Below are positions 1 through 8,262 of a stretch of 64,000 nucleotides of DNA, piece by piece (position 1 is the first letter of the stretch; every line of letters begins with the position of its first letter). Where the stretch lies: positions 1 to 64,000 of the forward strand of contig NZ_NBXD01000021.1 in the NCBI RefSeq assembly GCF_003399645.1, written 5' to 3'. The position numbers and the translations under genes are program-made. Below the pieces are notes generated by a model, which saw only the letters and a program-made list of their open reading frames with translations, was not told the DNA's origin and did not search any database. The DNA is from Subtercola boreus. Its GTDB lineage: Bacteria > Actinomycetota > Actinomycetes > Actinomycetales > Microbacteriaceae.

Positions 1-112
1 GCGGCAGGAGGAGCTAAGCAGATGGCCCCCAACAGCAATATTCGGTGGCCCCCGAACACGCCACTGGCCAGATCGGCCGATGGCCCCCAAAGTCAATAAC
101 GATGGCCCCCAC
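1..112. mobile_element. End of an IS21-like insertion sequence (remnant in window)
   Basis: Four copies of the decamer GRTGGCCCCC lie in one orientation at 21-30, 44-53, 79-88 and 101-110. Multiple short repeats at the element end are typical of IS21-family elements, where the transposase binds them. A possible tail of a leftward-lying IstB-type gene would be the TAA at 15-17. The hydrolase reading frame next door becomes recognisable immediately after base 112, which fixes the probable junction. The family assignment rests on repeat architecture only, because the transposase genes lie outside the window. Confidence 0.55.
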
Positions 113-595
113 GAGCGCCAATACTCAACGGCTTTCGTGCCCGATACCGACGAGGTCATCGGCGCACTGATCGCCGCTTATCCACCGACTCTGCTTGGCA
201 GCTCGCTCATCACCCGCACCTTCCCGGCGGCCGGCGGCAGTTCGCCCGAGGTGTTCATAGACGAGAGTTCGTTCCACGCGGTTTTCGCCGCGGACCTCAC
301 GGATACCCAGGTCTCGTCGATGGCGGTCAGCCAGCGCCCGATCGCCGCCGGCGCGTTCGCCGAGCCGCTGACAGGCATCCCCGCTTGGAAAGAAGTGCCG
401 AGTTGGTTCATCGTGGCAACGGAGGACCGCGCTATCGACCCTGACTCTCAACGCGCCGTCGCCACCCGTATCGGCGCGACCAGGGTCGAGATTCAGGCAT
501 CCCACGCAGTCGCTGTCAGCAACCCGGCGCGGGTTGCCGACACGATCGCCGAGGTCGTCTTCTCGCTCGCCTCGCGCAAGCTGGTGCGGTCGTGA
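113..595 (+). pseudogene. 5'-truncated alpha/beta hydrolase, cut by the IS end
   Basis: The frame from 113 to 595 matches only the C-terminal half of the intact paralogue that follows (592-1452). Homology begins at STAFVPD, equivalent to DAFVPD about 24 residues after the nucleophile serine of the neighbour. It then keeps the IPAWKEVPSWFI segment, the acid loop (ATEDRAIDP) and the terminal histidine region (ASHAVAVSNP). The N-terminal sheet, oxyanion HG motif and nucleophile elbow are missing. An ATG at 80 keeps the frame open across the IS end, but a product would have no catalytic serine. Its TGA overlaps the GTG of the next gene, so the pair was probably a tandem operon before the insertion. 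Confidence 0.75.
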
Positions 596-1452
596 TCGGC
601 ACGGGCACACGCGGGGTGGCACTCCGGGCCGCCGCACTTCTGGCAACCAGCGCCCTCGCGCTGACTATGCTGCTCCCCCACAACGTCGCGAGCGCCGCGG
701 CCGAGGGGGCGGTCCCTCAGGCAAAGCCCACCATTGTTCTGGTGCACGGCGCGTGGGCGGACAGCTCGAGCTGGGCGCCCGTGACTCTGGCACTACAGAC
801 CGCGGGCTTCACCGTTCTCGTTCCGCCCAATCCCCTCCGCGGACTGACGTTCGATTCGGAGTATTGGACCGCCTTTTTGCAGCAAGCGACCACAGGGCCG
901 GTGCTGCTCGTCGGTCACTCCTACGGCGGAGCTGTCATCACGAACGCCGCGCTGTCCGACCCGGACGTCGTCGGACTCGTGTACGTCGACGCCTTCGTCC
1001 CGGATGTCGGTGAGAGCGTCGGGCAGATTGTCGGCGGATCGACTTCGGCGCTCAACGTGGCCGATCCGACGACGTTGTTCTCGTTGGTCGCGTACCCGGG
1101 GGCCCCGGCGGGCGACTTCGATGCGTACCTTAAGCCGGCGGCGTTCCGCAGCCTGTTCGCGGGCGACGTTTCGAAGCCGATTGCGGATGCTCTGGGCGCC
1201 GGTCAGAAACCGATCGCGTTGAGTGCCCTCGGCGCACCGGCCACAAGCGCGGCATGGAAGACGCTCCCCAGCTGGTACGTCCTGGGGACCGCCGACCAAG
1301 TGCTTCCCCCAGCGACCCAAGCGCAGATGGCGGCCCGTGCAGGATCAATCGTGACCAAGGTCAACGCGTCACACCTCGCGATGATCTCCAAGCCTCTGGT
1401 CGTGACGAAGGTCATCATCACAGCGGCGAAAGCCGTGCCTCACAAGAATTGA
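592..1452 (+). CDS. Secreted alpha/beta fold hydrolase
   Basis: A 286-residue alpha/beta hydrolase. Residues 1-36 form a signal peptide (hydrophobic core AAALLATSALALTMLL, then an Ala-rich cleavage region), so the enzyme is probably exported. The oxyanion motif VHGAWADSSSW is near residue 51, the nucleophile elbow GHSYGG is at 108-113 with Ser110, the acid loop is GTADQVLPP, and the catalytic histidine is in ASHLAMISKP near residue 261. It resembles the EstC-like esterase group often annotated only as alpha/beta hydrolase; the substrate cannot be read from sequence. The GTG start overlaps the stop of the truncated paralogue as GTGA, which supports both the start and an earlier two-gene operon. 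Confidence 0.85.
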   Translation: MIGTGTRGVALRAAALLATSALALTMLLPHNVASAAAEGAVPQAKPTIVLVHGAWADSSSWAPVTLALQTAGFTVLVPPNPLRGLTFDSEYWTAFLQQATTGPVLLVGHSYGGAVITNAALSDPDVVGLVYVDAFVPDVGESVGQIVGGSTSALNVADPTTLFSLVAYPGAPAGDFDAYLKPAAFRSLFAGDVSKPIADALGAGQKPIALSALGAPATSAAWKTLPSWYVLGTADQVLPPATQAQMAARAGSIVTKVNASHLAMISKPLVVTKVIITAAKAVPHKN

Positions 1453-1459
1453 CTCGATG

Positions 1460-1490
1460 CTGGTGGGGCGACGCACACCCGCCCCACCAG
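1460..1490. terminator. Hairpin between convergent genes
   Basis: An 11-bp perfect stem (CTGGTGGGGCG at 1460-1470 with its complement at 1480-1490) closes a 9-nt loop between the hydrolase stop and the XRE gene stop. No T-run follows on either strand, so it may be a bidirectional transcript-end structure rather than a strong intrinsic terminator. Confidence 0.5.
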
Positions 1491-1512
1491 TCGATCGATC
1501 GGTTTCAGGCAA

Positions 1513-2310
1513 TCAGTCGCCGAGCGACGCCAGAGCGTAGGCCGCCACCGTGCCCGGTTCGGCGAAGTGGGCGACGAGGAGGAGCCGCGGGTCGGCAGGA
1601 ACCGCCAGGTTCTGCCACTGCATCTCGACCAGGCCGAACCCCTCCACATGCGCCGTACCCACACCGTTCGGCGGCAAGCCCACATCGTGACGCCCCCAGA
1701 GTTCAGCGAACTCCGGCTGCGTCACCAATAGACGGCCCACGAGTTCGTGCAGCCGCGGATCATCCGGGTCAGCGCGCGCCCGCAACGAGGAGATGCCGAT
1801 GAGCACGTGGTGGTCCCAATTGGGCAGAACTTCCTTCGTGATGTCGTGAAAAAGTGCGTCGAACAGATTCGCTCCCACATAGAAGCCGTAGGGCAGAAGC
1901 CGGTTCGCGCGGTCGTTGCACGCGAGAACGTCTTGGCAGCCGTTGATCACGTAGGCGGCCATGTGTTCGAAGCCCGCGAGAAAGTCGAACACACTGTCGT
2001 CAAGGTCTCCCGGCAGAGGCGCGAACGACCGGTGCGGCTGCGGGTCCGCGATCCGCTGCAGATGGGATGACGCCTCCTCATCCAGCAAGAGTGCCTTGGC
2101 GAGCGCCTTCAGTACCTGATTTGAGGGGTTCGTGTCACGCCCCTGCTCGAGACGCAGGTAGTAGTCGCTGCTTATACCTGCGAGATCAGCAACCTCTTCG
2201 CGGCGAAGCCCGACGACACGCCTTCCGGACTCGCTCGCCAGCCCGACATCGGTCGGACTCACAGCCTGTCGACGGGCACGCAGATAGTTGCCCAGCTCGT
2301 TGATAGCCAT
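1513..2310 (-). CDS. XRE-family transcriptional regulator with MmyB-like sensor domain
   Basis: A 265-residue regulator. Residues about 10-75 form a Cro/cI helix-turn-helix (VGLRREEVADLAGISSDYY, then LEQGRDTNPS). Residues about 100-260 match the MmyB-like ligand-binding domain found in many actinobacterial XRE proteins (GFEHMAAYVINGCQDVLACN, later VAHFAEPGT). This architecture commonly controls an adjacent oxidoreductase or hydrolase gene. Here it is convergent with the secreted hydrolase and is followed upstream by a 366-bp gap. The start ATG at 2310 gives the usual length for this family. The ligand is unknown. Confidence 0.85.
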   Translation of the reverse strand: MAINELGNYLRARRQAVSPTDVGLASESGRRVVGLRREEVADLAGISSDYYLRLEQGRDTNPSNQVLKALAKALLLDEEASSHLQRIADPQPHRSFAPLPGDLDDSVFDFLAGFEHMAAYVINGCQDVLACNDRANRLLPYGFYVGANLFDALFHDITKEVLPNWDHHVLIGISSLRARADPDDPRLHELVGRLLVTQPEFAELWGRHDVGLPPNGVGTAHVEGFGLVEMQWQNLAVPADPRLLLVAHFAEPGTVAAYALASLGD

Positions 2311-2676
2311 GGCTGAGAATACATCGACTGGACTTCATCGGCCACTGTGGCCGATCTGAGAATCCGGCCTCGACGCGGGAATTCGGGTACGCGGCAACGT
2401 GCCCCTGCGGCCACCCTTCACTGTCTCGCGCGGGTAACCTGCCTGGTCGACGCTCGAGCCGCTCCGACTTGTCCCACCAGCCGTGGCGTCGAGCCGATCG
2501 GGGGCTGAATCGCAGGCGGAGAAGGTGAACCCCGGTCGCTCAGACGGCGGGCTATGGGTCTCCACTGTTCTTGCACCGAGCACCGCTACCTGCGACGAAG
2601 CCATCCCCGGGCTCGGTCCTACTGAACGTTGGACTCGAGCAGTCCGAATTCCGCCGAGTAGCCGCCGACCGCGCGT
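2311..2676. other. 366-bp gap without a supported gene
   Basis: This interval separates the XRE start (2310, minus) from the TetR stop (2677, minus). It must hold the XRE promoter and the end of the tetR transcript. Open frames on both strands show no recognisable protein features, and no strong hairpin with a T-run was seen. Confidence 0.5.
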
Positions 2677-3240
2677 TCAGCGAACGGCCTGGGCCGGGAG
2701 GACAACGCTGAGGGCGTCTTCCAAGCGCGAGCGGTATTCATCTCGCGTCACGGCCTGGTGTTTGATGCCGATCGAGAGGCTGATCAGCGTCCGTGCCGCT
2801 GTGGATGCAGACCGCGACAGTGTGGTTCTCTCCAGAGCCGCGGCGAGAAGGGCTTCGAATCGTGCCGGGCCGCCGAGAGCGACGGGCCCGAGAAGGTCCG
2901 GGTTGTCGGTCATGAGTGCCGCCGTGTCGTTGAGGGGACCGACGTAACGCCCGGCCCAGGCGTCGAATGCGGTGGCGATGCACTCCTGCACGGGCCGACC
3001 GGGATCCGTGAACGCTTTCTCCGCGGCGGACAGGTCGAGCTCGACGCCGCGTTCGGCGGCCTCGCGGAAGAGGCCGCTCTTGGATGCGAAAAGGAAGTAC
3101 AGGCCCGGACGCGAGATCTGGGCCTCCTGCGCGACGTCGTCCATCGACGTCTTCCGGTACCCGAAACGACAGAAGGTGCGCAGAGCCGCGTCGAGCACGT
3201 CGGATCGTCGCTCGCCATCGCCGGGAATAGCATCAGCCAT
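2677..3240 (-). CDS. TetR/AcrR-family transcriptional regulator
   Basis: A 187-residue TetR-type repressor. The N-terminal helix-turn-helix domain is clear (LDAALRTFCRFGYRKTSMDD, VAQEAQISRPGLYFLFASK). It is followed by an all-helical ligand domain that cannot be assigned a ligand. I chose the ATG at 3240 over an in-frame ATG at 3264, because the latter sits inside the intergenic palindrome. The gene is divergent from a short-chain dehydrogenase with only 51 bp between start codons, and a palindromic operator fills that gap. Repression of itself and of the dehydrogenase is the natural inference. Confidence 0.85.
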   Translation of the reverse strand: MADAIPGDGERRSDVLDAALRTFCRFGYRKTSMDDVAQEAQISRPGLYFLFASKSGLFREAAERGVELDLSAAEKAFTDPGRPVQECIATAFDAWAGRYVGPLNDTAALMTDNPDLLGPVALGGPARFEALLAAALERTTLSRSASTAARTLISLSIGIKHQAVTRDEYRSRLEDALSVVLPAQAVR

Positions 3241-3245
3241 GAGGG

Positions 3246-3286
3246 AACTATACCAACTAAACACAAATGGTTAAATGTGTATAGTT
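3246..3286. promoter_or_regulatory. Palindromic operator between tetR and SDR gene
   Basis: The half-site AACTATAC at 3246-3253 is perfectly inverted as GTATAGTT at 3279-3286. A second inverted pair, ACACA at 3261-3265 and TGTGT at 3276-3280, is nested inside. The interval is A/T-rich against a GC-rich background and covers the divergent promoters, so it is the likely binding site of the TetR protein encoded alongside. Confidence 0.7.
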
Positions 3287-3291
3287 CGGTC

Positions 3292-4266
3292 ATGACTTCT
3301 TCCACCCTGATCACGACGCCGTTCACAGCGTCATCCACTACCAACGACGTCCTCCACAGCGTCGATCTGACTGGGGTTCGCGCCGTGGTCACGGGAGCCT
3401 CTTCCGGGCTCGGCATCGAAACCACTCGCGCCTTGACGGCGGCGGGGGCTGAGGTGTTCATGGCCGTTCGCAATACGGCGGCCGGAGCCGCAGTCGCAGC
3501 GGACATAGCGTCGTCGACGGGTCGTCCTGCGCCGCGGGTGCGACAGCTTGATCTCGCCGACCGTGCTTCGGTCACACGGTTCGTCGCCGCGTGGGACCAA
3601 CCGCTGCATCTGCTGATCAATAACGCGGGAGTTGTGACGGGCGGCCTCGAACGAACCGTGGACGGATGGGAGTTGCAATTCGCGACGAACCATCTGGGTC
3701 ACTTTGCGCTCGCTCAAGGTCTTCATTCGGCTTTGGGTAACGGTGCCGTCGAGCGGGACGGTGCCCGGATCGTGGTGCTGAGTTCCACCGCTCACATGCG
3801 CAGCGGCGTGGACTTCGACGACCTTCACTTCCTTCGCCGCGCTTATGACCCACAGATCGCGTACGCGCAGTCGAAGACCGCGAACTCCCTGTTCGCCGTC
3901 GAGGCCACGCGCCTCTGGGCGTCGGACGGCATCGTCGCCAACACCGTCAACCCGGGCGGTGTCGCCACCGGACTTCAACGCAGCTTCACTCCCGAGCAGA
4001 AAGCGTCGCTGGACGCCGCGGAGTCGGCCGGTGTGTTCGCCTACAAGACCACAGAGCAAGGAGCCGCGTCGACACTGGTCGCTGCCGTGCGACCCGAGTT
4101 CGCTCACACCGGAGGCCACTACCTCGACGATGGGCAAGAGGCCTACACCGTCCCCAACAACGCCAGTCTGGGCGACCACCCCCACGGCGTCAAGGAATGG
4201 GCCCTCGATCTGGCCCTGGCCGAGCAGCTCTGGGCAGTCAGCACAGAACTCATCCACTCGGCCTAG
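3292..4266 (+). CDS. Short-chain dehydrogenase/reductase (SDR)
   Basis: A 324-residue NAD(P)-dependent oxidoreductase. The Rossmann dinucleotide motif TGASSGLG is at 34-41, the NNAG motif at 110-113, the catalytic serine is in VVLSSTAH near 164-165, and the YxxxK pair is Tyr191/Lys195 (YAQSK). Length and the C-terminal region resemble the retinol-dehydrogenase or protochlorophyllide-reductase-like SDRs, a group with many unassigned members. The ATG at 3292 lies directly downstream of the TetR operator, so regulation by that repressor is likely. Its stop overlaps the stop of the convergent SulP gene by 4 bp. The substrate is unknown. Confidence 0.87.
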   Translation: MTSSTLITTPFTASSTTNDVLHSVDLTGVRAVVTGASSGLGIETTRALTAAGAEVFMAVRNTAAGAAVAADIASSTGRPAPRVRQLDLADRASVTRFVAAWDQPLHLLINNAGVVTGGLERTVDGWELQFATNHLGHFALAQGLHSALGNGAVERDGARIVVLSSTAHMRSGVDFDDLHFLRRAYDPQIAYAQSKTANSLFAVEATRLWASDGIVANTVNPGGVATGLQRSFTPEQKASLDAAESAGVFAYKTTEQGAASTLVAAVRPEFAHTGGHYLDDGQEAYTVPNNASLGDHPHGVKEWALDLALAEQLWAVSTELIHSA

Positions 4267-5765
4267 AGACGACCGGTGAGGCGCCGGTGGAACCGTGCGC
4301 TTCGCTCGTCGAGGCCGACGAACTCGACGGCGGTTCCGTGGGCGGCGTACTTCGTCTCGATCGCGTCGAGAGCGGCCACACTCGAGGCGTCCCAGATCTG
4401 GGCGTGGGTGAAGTCGACCACCACGAGATCGGGGTCGTCGGCGTACGAGAACCGATCGACGAGGTCGTTGCTGCTGCCGAAGAAGAGCGGGCCGGTGATG
4501 CGGTAGCGCGCTGTGCGTTCGTCATCGTCGAGGGTGCGGTCGGCGCGGATGACGTGCGCCACCCGCCGTGCGAACAGCACCATGGCGAGTACGACTCCCA
4601 CGATCACGCCGAGCGCGAGGTTTCCGCTGGCTGTGACGACCACGATGGTGACCCCCATCACGATCGTCTCGGGCACGGGCATCCGTCTGAGGGTCGACGG
4701 CTTCACACTGTGCCAGTTGACCGTTGTGATGGCGACGATCATCATCACAGCGGCCAGCGCGACCATCGGAATCTGCGCCATCACACCGCTGAGCGCCGTC
4801 ACGAGCAACAGCAGCACGAGTGACGCGACCACGGTGGAGATGCGCGTGCGGGCACGGCCGATCTTGACGTTCACGATCGTCTGGCCGATCATGGCGCAGC
4901 CGGCGATGCCGCCGTAGAACCCGGCCGCGATGTTCGCGACCCCGAGCGCCCACGACTCGCGACCCTTGTGCGACCGCGTCTCGGTGAGGTCGTCGACGAG
5001 CTTCGCGGTGAGCAGCGTCTCCATCAGCCCCACGAACGCCACGCTCAGCGCAGTGGGCCAGATGATCTGCAGGGTCTCGACGGTCAGCGGAACGAGGAAC
5101 GGCGTGAAGCCCGGCAGCCCGCCACCCATCGGCCCCTCGTCGCCCACGTTCGGCACACTGAGGTGCGCGAACACCACGATCGCCGTCACCACGACGATGG
5201 CGACGAGGGGGGCGGGCACGGCCCTGGTGAACCGCGGCAGCACCAGGATGATGACGACGGTCAGCACGAACAGCGGATAGACCAGCCACGGCACACCCAG
5301 CAGGTGGGGCACCTGCGCCAGGAAGATGAGCACGCCGAGGGCATTGACGAACCCCAGCATCACCGACCGCGGAATGAACCGCATGAGACGGGCCAGGCCG
5401 GTCGCCCCGAACACGATCTGTACGATGCCGGCCAGGATGACGGTGGGCAGCACGTACTGCACCCCGTGATCCTTGACCAGGGGCGCGATCACCAGAGCGA
5501 CGGATCCGGCCGCCGCGGTGATCATCGCGGGCCTGCCACCGAGAATCGACATCGTGAGGGCGAGCACCACGGATGCCACCAGGCTGACCTTGGGGTCGAC
5601 CCCGGCGATCACCGAGAACGAGATCACCTCGGGAATGAGCGCCAGCGTCGTGACGACCCCGGCCAGAACCTCCCGGGTCAGCAGGCGGGGCGAGCGGAGC
5701 GCCGTCAACACGGACGGCGAGTCTTCGAAACGCTGTTGGGCGTGGAGGGGTGCGGGCGCAGTCAT
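4263..5765 (-). CDS. SulP-family inorganic anion transporter
   Basis: A 500-residue SLC26/SulP transporter. The family signature region is near the N-terminus (LAGVVTTLALIPEVISFSVI), followed by about ten to twelve hydrophobic segments. A C-terminal STAS domain occupies roughly residues 410-490 (ALFFGSSNDLV-type start, then VVVDFTHAQIWDASSVAALD). Bacterial members import sulfate or bicarbonate, or exchange other anions; the substrate here is not evident, and no carbonic anhydrase is adjacent. It is transcribed alone, convergent with the SDR gene and divergent from the TPM gene. Confidence 0.9.
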   Translation of the reverse strand: MTAPAPLHAQQRFEDSPSVLTALRSPRLLTREVLAGVVTTLALIPEVISFSVIAGVDPKVSLVASVVLALTMSILGGRPAMITAAAGSVALVIAPLVKDHGVQYVLPTVILAGIVQIVFGATGLARLMRFIPRSVMLGFVNALGVLIFLAQVPHLLGVPWLVYPLFVLTVVIILVLPRFTRAVPAPLVAIVVVTAIVVFAHLSVPNVGDEGPMGGGLPGFTPFLVPLTVETLQIIWPTALSVAFVGLMETLLTAKLVDDLTETRSHKGRESWALGVANIAAGFYGGIAGCAMIGQTIVNVKIGRARTRISTVVASLVLLLLVTALSGVMAQIPMVALAAVMMIVAITTVNWHSVKPSTLRRMPVPETIVMGVTIVVVTASGNLALGVIVGVVLAMVLFARRVAHVIRADRTLDDDERTARYRITGPLFFGSSNDLVDRFSYADDPDLVVVDFTHAQIWDASSVAALDAIETKYAAHGTAVEFVGLDERSARFHRRLTGRL

Positions 5766-5919
5766 GCTCGACTCTCGAAAAGGTCTTGGGCCCGCGAACC
5801 GGACAGACAGAACGGATGCGCTCCGGCGCGCGTGCTGCCATTTTATCCCCGCGGGCCCGGCCCACGGTCAATAGGATGAAAGGCGCGCCTGGCTCACCCC
5901 CCGACAGAAACACGTACCG

Positions 5920-8130
5920 ATGCGATTGAAGAAGTTCGTCACCGTCACCCTTCTGGCTCTCGGGCTGGCTGTGGCCGGCGCCACCTCCGCCCAGGCCGAC
6001 CAGCCGGTGAACCTCGGCTCGTCGCACGTGGTCGACAGCGCGGGGGTTCTCACGAGCGGTGACAAGACCTCCATCGAGAATGCCGCCGACACGCTGTACT
6101 CCGAACACGGCGTCGATCTCTACGTCGCATTCGTCAGCGACTTCAGCTCGCCGTCGAGTGCGGCGGACTGGGCCAATACGACCGCCCAGAACAACAACCT
6201 CGGCCCCACCGACTACCTGCTCGCGGTCGCGGTCGACGGCCGGGCCTACTATCTCTCGGGCGACTCCTCCGGCCCGGTGAGCGACACCCAGCTCTCGGAT
6301 ATCGAGACCGGCCGCATCGAACCCCAGCTGAAGAACGAGAACTGGGCGGGCGCCGCCGTCGCGGCCGCTGACGGCCTCGGCGCCGCGGCGGGCGGGGGTT
6401 CTGGATCGGGTGGCTCGGGTTCGGGTTCTGCGGGGGTGAGCGGGGGTACCGTCGGCGCCATCGCGGTGGTGCTGGTGATCGTCTTCGTCATCGTGATCGG
6501 CATCGTCGTGATCGTGATTCTTCGCGCCCGCCGGCGCGCCCTCGCGGGGGCGGGTGGTTCCTTCGCCGGAAAGGGCACCAGCGTGGGTGCGGCTCCCCCG
6601 GCGGCCCCCGTCGTGCCGATCGAGCAGCTCGTCCGCCAGGCCGGTAGCGCGCTGGTGCAGACGGATGATGCAGTGCAGACCAGCACCGAAGAGCTCGGTT
6701 TCGCCGTGGCGCAGTACGGCCAGGCTGCGGCCCAGCCGTTCCAGGTGGCGCTCGACTCGGCGAACTCGATGCTCACGCAGGCGTTCCAGCTCAAACAGAA
6801 GCTCGACGACGCCGAACCCGACTCCGACGAGCAGACACGCCAGTGGAACAGCGACATCGTCGACCTCTGCGCGAAAGCGAACCACGTGCTCGACGAACAG
6901 GCGGAAGCCTTCGACGAGCTGCGGGAGCTGGAGAAGAACATCCCCGCCGGCATCGCGGCGGGCCGGGCGGCCTGCGACCAGATCGAGCCGCGCATCCAGA
7001 CGGCCGAAGCGACGCTCGCAACGCTCGCTGGGACCTATACCGCGGCCGCGCTGTCGACGGTGCACGACAACCCGGCCGAGGCCACCGAGCGGCTCGCCTT
7101 CGCCCGCGCCGCCCTGTCCACCGCCGAACAGCAGGCGACAGCCGACCCCAGCGATGCCGCGGTCGGCGTCCGCGCCGCCGAAGAGAGCGTCGACCAGGCG
7201 ACGCTGCTGCTCGACGCGGTCGATCGGGTCGGTTCCGATCTCGCCGCGGCACGCAGCCGCATCGACGCCATGATCACCAACCTCCAGCAGGATGTGGTCG
7301 ACGCCCACGCCGTGGCCGCGGCCGGCGATCCGCAGGGCGCCATCACCGCGGTGGAGAACCGCACCTCCGAGGTCGTCGCGGCCGTACAGGCCCAGCTCGC
7401 CGCCGGCGCGTTCGACCCGTCGGCGGTCTCGCAGAAGCTCGAACTCGCCAACCGTGACATCGACGGCGTGCTGGGCGCGGTGCGCGGCCAGCAGGAGCAG
7501 CAGCAGCGCGCCACCACCACTCTGGGGCAGACCATCGCCTCGGCCCAGGGCCGTATCTCCGCAGCGACGGACTACATCACGGCCCGGCGGGGCGGAGTGG
7601 GGGCCGAGGCGCGCACGCGCCTGGCCGAAGCCACCAGGCTTGTGCAGAGCGCCCAGTCGCTGGCCGCGACGGATGCCACGGGTGCGCTCTCGCAGGCCCA
7701 GCGCGCCGACAGCCTCGCGGCACAGGCGATCGAATCGGCGCAGAACGATGTGGGCGAATTCACCTCGGCGAACAGCGGTTACGGCGGGGGCGGGATGTTC
7801 GGCGGCGGCCAGGGCGGCGGCCTGTTCGGCGGCGGCTCGGGCGGCAGCGGCGGCGGCGGCGGCGGCAACGGTGTGCTCGGCGCGGTGCTCGGCGGAATCA
7901 TCATCAACTCCGTGTTGGGCGGCGGCGGCTCGGGCGGCGGCGGCCTCGGCGGCATGTTCGGTGGCGGCTCGGGGGGCGGTGGCGGTTTCTTCGGCGGCGG
8001 CGGGGGCGGCGGCGGACGCAGCCGCAGCGGCGGCGGACGCAGCCGCAGCGGCGGCGGATCCTTCGGCGGCAGTGCCGGCAGCTTCGGCGGCGGCGGTACC
8101 CGCTCGCGTCGCGGCGGCGGCCGGTTCTAG
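5920..8130 (+). CDS. TPM-domain membrane protein with coiled coil and Gly-rich tail
   Basis: A 736-residue envelope protein. Residues 1-26 are a Sec signal peptide ending SAQA. The TPM domain (YgcG-like fold) spans about 30-160, starting LGSSHVVDSAGVLTSGDKTS. One transmembrane helix lies at about 180-205 and is followed by RARRR, placing the rest in the cytoplasm. Residues about 230-620 are helical and coiled-coil-like, rich in Ala, Gln and Glu. The last 115 residues are almost pure Gly/Ser/Arg (GGGRSRSGGG repeats). TPM proteins are associated with membrane and photosystem maintenance. The next gene encodes PspA/IM30, so a joint membrane-stress role is inferred. Confidence 0.85.
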   Translation: MRLKKFVTVTLLALGLAVAGATSAQADQPVNLGSSHVVDSAGVLTSGDKTSIENAADTLYSEHGVDLYVAFVSDFSSPSSAADWANTTAQNNNLGPTDYLLAVAVDGRAYYLSGDSSGPVSDTQLSDIETGRIEPQLKNENWAGAAVAAADGLGAAAGGGSGSGGSGSGSAGVSGGTVGAIAVVLVIVFVIVIGIVVIVILRARRRALAGAGGSFAGKGTSVGAAPPAAPVVPIEQLVRQAGSALVQTDDAVQTSTEELGFAVAQYGQAAAQPFQVALDSANSMLTQAFQLKQKLDDAEPDSDEQTRQWNSDIVDLCAKANHVLDEQAEAFDELRELEKNIPAGIAAGRAACDQIEPRIQTAEATLATLAGTYTAAALSTVHDNPAEATERLAFARAALSTAEQQATADPSDAAVGVRAAEESVDQATLLLDAVDRVGSDLAAARSRIDAMITNLQQDVVDAHAVAAAGDPQGAITAVENRTSEVVAAVQAQLAAGAFDPSAVSQKLELANRDIDGVLGAVRGQQEQQQRATTTLGQTIASAQGRISAATDYITARRGGVGAEARTRLAEATRLVQSAQSLAATDATGALSQAQRADSLAAQAIESAQNDVGEFTSANSGYGGGGMFGGGQGGGLFGGGSGGSGGGGGGNGVLGAVLGGIIINSVLGGGGSGGGGLGGMFGGGSGGGGGFFGGGGGGGGRSRSGGGRSRSGGGSFGGSAGSFGGGGTRSRRGGGRF

Positions 8131-8177
8131 CCCGGACCCCCCAGCAGACGCGCGCACAACTGACCCAGAACACCCGG

Positions 8178-8249
8178 ATCCAGATTCACCCGATCCAGAC
8201 CCCCCACATCCAGACCCCCCAGATCCAGACCCACCACATCCAGACACAG
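8178..8249. repeat. 15-bp tandem repeat between TPM and pspA genes
   Basis: Units beginning ATCCAGA recur every 15 bp at 8178, 8193, 8208, 8223 and 8238; the consensus is ATCCAGACCCCCCAC. The array fills most of the 132-bp spacer and ends only a few bases before the purine-rich ribosome-binding region of the PspA gene. It is outside any supported coding frame. Confidence 0.75.
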
Positions 8250-8262
8250 AGAGAAGAGAACC

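Noticed and set aside
113-595. A functional stand-alone hydrolase
   Set aside because: It lacks the nucleophile serine and oxyanion motif that its neighbour has, so it is better described as a truncated remnant.
2335-2604. An 89-codon open frame in the gap between XRE and TetR genes
   Set aside because: It has no motif, no membrane segment and poor start context, and opposite frames are equally open.
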